DNA of 64,000 nt, from the NCBI RefSeq assembly GCF_038500265.1, contig NZ_CP150637.1, positions 1,203,501 to 1,267,500 on the forward strand. The letters are read 5' to 3'. Origin of the DNA: Ignatzschineria larvae DSM 13226 (GTDB lineage: Bacteria > Pseudomonadota > Gammaproteobacteria > Cardiobacteriales > Wohlfahrtiimonadaceae). Positions within the stretch are counted from its first letter, which is position 1; each line of letters starts with the position of its first letter. Below are positions 59,675 to 64,000 of the stretch, one piece after another. The position numbers and the translations under genes are program-made. Below the pieces are notes generated by a model. It did not search any database. It saw nothing but the letters and a program-made list of their open reading frames with translations, and was not told where the DNA came from.

Positions 59675-59710
59675 AAAAGCCAAGATCCTTGTTAGACCTT
59701 GGCTTTTCTT
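59675..59710. terminator. bidirectional terminator, FUSC gene/BCCT gene
   Basis: AAAAGCCAAG pairs with CTTGGCTTTT around a 13-base loop, A-rich on the left and T-rich on the right, 38 bases from the end of the BCCT gene. Confidence 0.8.
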
Positions 59711-59745
59711 TATCTCAATACTTTAATGACTATTACGTCAATTGA

Positions 59746-61887
59746 TTACTCATTCGGATTAGAACCGACCTCATAATCAGAACGCATTTCAAAGTTTTGG
59801 ATGAAGTAATGGTGACTTGTGTATTGATCCACAATATCATTCATCACATTATCTTTGGTATATCCCATAATGTCATAACCTTTACTACCATCATCGAGAT
59901 AGACCTCTGCACGGAAGTATTTTTGATCTTCCTGATCTGTCTCTTCATCCATCAATGTGAAGCTTGGTTTGAGATAATGCTTCGCTTTAACACGATAGAT
60001 AAAGTTTGCATTCTCACCATGATCTACTTCAAAGATAATATCATCATCTTGCTCAGTATTAATGTTGACGGTTAAGCCCTGTTTGACAAATTCCGCTTTT
60101 ACTTCCTCAAATGCCGGAACCACTACCGCTTCCATAAATTTGATTACATTGCCACGACGAGGATAAACCATCACATTACGAAGACGTTTCTGCCAACCGC
60201 CAGAATCAACCGTACTTGGCTGCACATACATATTTGCTTTACTCCGAATATCGATCTTACCAATATCCATTCTAAGCGCTTTAATAAGCCCGTAGATTGA
60301 GATTAAGATTACGATACTAAAAGGAAATGCCGTTGTTGTAGAGACTGCCTGTAATGAGCCAAGGCCACCATTTAACAGTAATACAATCGCAATCACACCG
60401 GTAATCGAACCCCAGAAGATCCGTTGCCAAAGTGGTGTGACTTCCACATCTTTCTTACTTGAAAGCATATCCATCACAAGCGCACCAGAGTCCGCACTTG
60501 TCACAAAGAAGACTGCAACCATCACCACTGATATGAAGGAGATTGCACCGCGAATCCATTCAGCAGGAATAAAGTTCTGTACTGTTTCCGCTACTGGGAA
60601 ATGGCTTATAAATGCGAAAAGAGCCTTAGAACTACCATCTGGTCCTAGAAGCGTCTCTTTAAGCGACAAGATATTATCTGTTTCAATCATATCAATCGCT
60701 GAGTTTCCAAAGACAGTCATCCAGAAGAAAGTAAAGCCGGCAGGAATTAAGAGGACGCCACCAACGAAGTTACGAATGGTACGACCACGAGAGATCTTAG
60801 CAATAAACATCCCTACAAACGGTGACCAAGCAATCCACCAACCCCAATATGAGATCGTCCAACCACCTAACCAACTATCAATACTCTGCTTTAATTCAGG
60901 AGAAGAAGCTGCCTCATAGCTATACATATTAAAGGTACTATTGAAGATACTTGAGAAATAGTTACCAATATTTTGCATTAATACTTCAAGCAAGAAGAGT
61001 ACTTTTCCGCCAAAAAGGAAGACAAAAAGCACTAATGCGAAAGCTAAGATCAAATTGAGTTCTGATAGAAATTTAATCCCTTTATCAAGCCCCATACTGA
61101 CCGAAAGCGTCGCACAAGCAGTCGTGACAATAATGAGAATCACCTGCGTAGTAGAAGCGACCGGAATCGAAGGGAAAAGAACATTCAGACCGGTATTAAT
61201 CTGCATCACCCCAAAACCGAGCGTCGTTGCCACCCCGAATACGGTACCAATAACCGCAAAAGTATCGATCGCATCGCCCCAGCGGCCATAGATACGATCC
61301 CCAATCATCGGATAGAGTGCTGATCTGAGCGCAAGCGGAAGATTCATACGGAAGCTAAAGTAAGCAAGAATTAAACCCACGATACCGTATATCGCCCAAG
61401 CATGTAATCCCCAATGGAAAAAGGTAATATTCATTGCAGATTTCGCAGCTTCAATCGTCTCACCCTGACCTATCGGTGGAAGTAAGTAATGAAGTAAAGG
61501 TTCTGCCACGCCGAAGAACATGATTCCGATCCCCATCCCCGTGGAGAAGAGCATCGCAAACCAACTCTTATCACTATAAGCTGGTTCCGAATGATCTGGG
61601 CCAAGTTTAATCGTTCCAAATCGGCTTAATGCTACATAGATAAAAGAGATCAGAATGATCCCCACTGCTAGTAGATAGTACCAACCAAGATTTTCAGTAA
61701 TCCAAGCTAAAAGTCCAGAAAAGAAATCCGGCGCATCAGGATGGAATATTGCAATTGCGATAATTGCAAAAATAATAACATTTGCACTAATAAAAACGGG
61801 AAGATGCAAGGAAGAGAATAAGCCACCTTCAGCTTTTTTCTCCGACTCATTCTCTGGCAAATTCCCTTTAATATTTGTTGCCACCAT
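59746..61887 (-). CDS. BCCT-family choline/betaine transporter
   Basis: A 713-residue transporter with 12 membrane segments. Diagnostic parts are PVFISANVIIFAIIAIAIF at the first helix, FAMLFSTGMGIGIMFFGVAEPL, HWGLHAWAIYGIVGL and WWIAWSPFVGMFIAKISRGR. The last 190 residues (from about 525) are a cytoplasmic domain, as in BetT-type carriers, where it acts as an osmosensor. Choline, betaine or carnitine is the likely substrate, driven by protons or sodium. Betaine-synthesis genes are not in the window. A perfect palindrome lies upstream at 61963. Confidence 0.9.
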   Translation of the reverse strand: MVATNIKGNLPENESEKKAEGGLFSSLHLPVFISANVIIFAIIAIAIFHPDAPDFFSGLLAWITENLGWYYLLAVGIILISFIYVALSRFGTIKLGPDHSEPAYSDKSWFAMLFSTGMGIGIMFFGVAEPLLHYLLPPIGQGETIEAAKSAMNITFFHWGLHAWAIYGIVGLILAYFSFRMNLPLALRSALYPMIGDRIYGRWGDAIDTFAVIGTVFGVATTLGFGVMQINTGLNVLFPSIPVASTTQVILIIVTTACATLSVSMGLDKGIKFLSELNLILAFALVLFVFLFGGKVLFLLEVLMQNIGNYFSSIFNSTFNMYSYEAASSPELKQSIDSWLGGWTISYWGWWIAWSPFVGMFIAKISRGRTIRNFVGGVLLIPAGFTFFWMTVFGNSAIDMIETDNILSLKETLLGPDGSSKALFAFISHFPVAETVQNFIPAEWIRGAISFISVVMVAVFFVTSADSGALVMDMLSSKKDVEVTPLWQRIFWGSITGVIAIVLLLNGGLGSLQAVSTTTAFPFSIVILISIYGLIKALRMDIGKIDIRSKANMYVQPSTVDSGGWQKRLRNVMVYPRRGNVIKFMEAVVVPAFEEVKAEFVKQGLTVNINTEQDDDIIFEVDHGENANFIYRVKAKHYLKPSFTLMDEETDQEDQKYFRAEVYLDDGSKGYDIMGYTKDNVMNDIVDQYTSHHYFIQNFEMRSDYEVGSNPNE

Positions 61888-62301
61888 AGTTAATAATCCT
61901 TTCTCAACTGTTGTTAGTGAGATAAATTTTAAGATGAAGGCCCCATGCCTTCCTCTATTCTCGATCTAACTAGATCAGAAAATACTGCAAAATAATAGCA
62001 CAATATCAATTAGTTCTCATGTTTACCCTTTACAATATTAGTAAATTTTCATTATTTTTTATTAATTTCAATCGTCATTATCAACCCTTCATTGGCAAAA
62101 TGTTCGCCTAGAGAACACTGGGCATTTTATTACCGCTATCATCTTTTAATACTAAAAATCTTATAGTTAGAGGTGACAATAGAAAGAAGAAATAGGGATT
62201 ATTACTAAATTTTACTAATATTTTACGGTTACTACTTACAGATAAACGTTCCCTATAAAAAATAGGCAAAAATTATACAATTGCTTGACACAATTCTATA
62301 T
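61888..62301. other. BCCT gene promoter region
   Basis: A non-coding stretch with the candidate operator at 61963 and AT-rich sequence. A TTGACA at 62285 points to the right but is followed by no gene. No open reading frame is supported. Confidence 0.5.
61963..61976. promoter_or_regulatory. palindrome GATCTA-AC-TAGATC upstream of the BCCT gene
   Basis: A perfect 6-bp inverted repeat with 2-base spacer, 75 bases before the transporter start. The position suits a regulator (BetI-like or other), but the regulator is not in the window. Confidence 0.4.
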
Positions 62302-62330
62302 AAAAAAGCCCTATCATTGATAAGGGCTTC
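62302..62330 (-). terminator. terminator of purD
   Basis: GCCCTATCA pairs with TGATAAGGGC (one bulge). On the minus strand a T-run follows, about 80 bases beyond the purD stop codon. Confidence 0.8.
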
Positions 62331-62408
62331 TAACAGTCTACTCAATTGTAGCTAAAATCGTCGTTACTATAATCGCTATCAATAATCGCAATATATCCCT
62401 GTTATTCA

Positions 62409-63683
62409 TTAACGCTTAAATTGCTTGTGACCAATATCGCTACGATAGAATGTATGGGGTACTTTTAAAGCCACCATAGTACGATAAACCTTGTCATAAG
62501 CGGATTTAAAGTCATTGGCAATAGCGACATTTAACAAAATTCGTCCACCATTACTTAAGAGCACTTCATTATCTCCGCTCTTCTTCGCTTTAACGCCAGC
62601 ATAGAAGACTAATTCATCAACACCATTCATCAGCGGTGTATTAAGCGGATAACCCAATTGTGGCGCATCAGGATAACCTTCAGCAGCTAAAACAACACCT
62701 ATAGCATATTGATCATGCCATTCGATTGTCGGTACTGCTTTACCGGTTAATAATCCATGAATAATCTCGATAAAGTCAGTCTTGAGAAGAGGCAAAATAA
62801 TCTGCGCTTCAGGATCGCCAAAACGCGCATTAAACTCAATAACTTTGAAGCCTTCCGCTGTTAAGAATAGACCACCATAGAGAAATCCAGTGTAAGGCAT
62901 CCCTTCTTGTGCTAAACCATCAACAATTGGCTGCATAATCGTCTTCACTGCCGTTGCAACTTCATTACTATCTGCCTTAAAGGTCGGTGCATAAGCACCC
63001 ATGCCACCAGTATTGGGACCTTCATCATTATCATAAGCCCGTTTATGATCTTGAGCCATGACCATAGGAATCACTTGACCATTATGGACAAAACACATCA
63101 ATGAGAACTCTTCTCCGACTAACATCTCTTCGATTAAGATACACGCGCCGGCCTCTCCAAAACGATTTCCCTCAAGCATATCCTCAATCGTCGCAAAAGC
63201 TTCTACGAGTGTTTCAGGAATCACAACGCCTTTCCCAGCGGCTAAGCCATCGGCTTTAATCACAATCGGTAGGCCAATTTCACCCACATAGGCTTTAGCC
63301 ATTTGGCTATTGGTAAAACTTTGAGAATGCGCGGTTGGCGCACCATATTTAACCATCATCTGTTTTGAGAAATCTTTACTACTCTCAATCTGTGCAGCTT
63401 TAGCACTTGGCCCCCAAACTAGCAGATTCCGGCGATTAAACTCATCAGCAACACCGGCAACTAAACTCGCCTCAGGGCCAATAATCGTCACATCAATATC
63501 ATTGGCTTCCGCCCAATCGGCGAGTGCCACCGCATCTGTTTCAGAAATATCCACTAGCGTTGCATCCTGCACCATTCCGGCATTTCCCGGCGCAACAAAG
63601 ACCTCTGATACTAATGAACTTTGGGCACTTTTCCAAGCAAGGGCATGTTCCCTGCCCCCTTTTCCGACAATTAAAACTTTCAT
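62409..63683 (-). CDS. purD: phosphoribosylamine-glycine ligase PurD
   Basis: Joins phosphoribosylamine to glycine with ATP, the second step of purine synthesis. The 424-residue ATP-grasp protein begins MKVLIVGKGGREHALAWKSA, and has PIVIKADGLAAGKGVVI, QDHKRAYDNDEGPNTGGMGAYAP and KVIEFNARFGDPE. The start at 63683 is set by the family N-terminus; an upstream frame from 63803 would add 40 unrelated residues. It is the only purine gene outside the 11-22 kb cluster and is monocistronic, with a terminator at 62302. Confidence 0.94.
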   Translation of the reverse strand: MKVLIVGKGGREHALAWKSAQSSLVSEVFVAPGNAGMVQDATLVDISETDAVALADWAEANDIDVTIIGPEASLVAGVADEFNRRNLLVWGPSAKAAQIESSKDFSKQMMVKYGAPTAHSQSFTNSQMAKAYVGEIGLPIVIKADGLAAGKGVVIPETLVEAFATIEDMLEGNRFGEAGACILIEEMLVGEEFSLMCFVHNGQVIPMVMAQDHKRAYDNDEGPNTGGMGAYAPTFKADSNEVATAVKTIMQPIVDGLAQEGMPYTGFLYGGLFLTAEGFKVIEFNARFGDPEAQIILPLLKTDFIEIIHGLLTGKAVPTIEWHDQYAIGVVLAAEGYPDAPQLGYPLNTPLMNGVDELVFYAGVKAKKSGDNEVLLSNGGRILLNVAIANDFKSAYDKVYRTMVALKVPHTFYRSDIGHKQFKR

Positions 63684-64000
63684 CCGATCATTCCATCCCG
63701 ATTGATTGATTATAAAAAATGAGGTGTGGTGCTTTGTTACACGAAAATAGCGCTCAACTGTGCAAAATAGTAAGCATTTTTTCTCGCTTTGAAAGTATAG
63801 CAATATTATTATGCGGCTGTCAGCCTTTCCCTACTTTTCATTCTCAATCTCCAAAAAGTGACAAACATAAGATCAATAGTCTATTTTGATAACACAATAG
63901 TTGAAAAAAGGAATGAAGCCCTTACTATAAAGAAATAGCTCTTAAATTATCCATTGAGTATGAGTATATCTATTATGTATTCATTACGTATTCAGTAATT
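63684..64000. other. purD upstream region
   Basis: A 317-base AT-rich region reaching the window edge. It must hold the purD promoter. I see no gene, and no copy of the palindrome found before purE. Confidence 0.45.

Noticed and set aside
62285-62305. Promoter-like TTGACA near 62285 on the plus strand
   Set aside because: It leads only into the antisense of the purD terminator and purD; no gene follows.

Overview
The window is chromosomal DNA from an AT-rich gammaproteobacterium. The evidence is an outer-membrane and LPS gene set (bamD, waaA, a type V autotransporter), gammaproteobacterial housekeeping genes (rluD, pgeF, miaB, pepA, cmoM, yaiI, htpG) and a monomeric isocitrate dehydrogenase. 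The gene mix would fit an Ignatzschineria/Wohlfahrtiimonas-type organism, but that is inference from memory and no database was searched. No rRNA, tRNA, CRISPR array, prophage or intact insertion sequence was seen.

Layout. 1-5.3 kb: a lipoprotein cut by the window edge, a tandem Mop-domain molybdate-binding protein, a LuxR-type regulator with a degenerate receiver, a Cys/Met-metabolism PLP enzyme and an unrecognised large lipoprotein. 5.3-10.9 kb: biotin synthesis, with bioF-bioC-bioD on the minus strand, bioA divergent, and an alpha/beta hydrolase next to bioA that may supply the BioH step; bioB is not in the window. 11.3-22.3 kb: a purine cluster read on the minus strand in the order purE-K-L-C-F-M-N-H. 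Its PurL and PurF look like the Gram-positive types, and purD lies alone at 62.4-63.7 kb. 22.3-25.6 kb: a 16-bp tandem repeat in front of purE, then lemA-like, cmoM and a DUF481 gene. 25.7-30.6 kb: icd, waaA and bamD on the minus strand. 30.7-40.8 kb: a long plus-strand run, rluD-pgeF, miaB, pepA, gapA, uspA, yaiI, a glutaredoxin and a SulP permease. 41-45.7 kb: a 1574-residue autotransporter with two repeat tracts. 46.4-51.1 kb: htpG, lplA, a periplasmic protein and a GNAT acetyltransferase. 51.4-56.4 kb is accessory in character: a membrane-anchored DUF559/VSR-like nuclease followed by a secreted paralogue of its C-terminal OB-like domain; a YahK-type alcohol dehydrogenase; a NYN-domain nuclease gene broken by an early in-frame TGA and preceded by a promoter-hairpin-terminator unit that looks like a small RNA; and a membrane-anchored endonuclease I. 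56.7-63.7 kb: copZ-like, a YeeZ-like protein, a FUSC-type membrane protein, a BCCT transporter and purD.

The most striking pattern is a family of about 130-175-bp non-coding repeats with imperfect terminal inverted repeats beginning TATAG. There are seven copies. Six of them sit in the gaps between convergent genes, filling six of the nine such gaps in the window; the seventh is degenerate and lies between divergent genes. The other leading candidates for something undescribed are the small RNA/NYN nuclease locus (54317-55183) and the nuclease/OB-domain pair (51414-53102).
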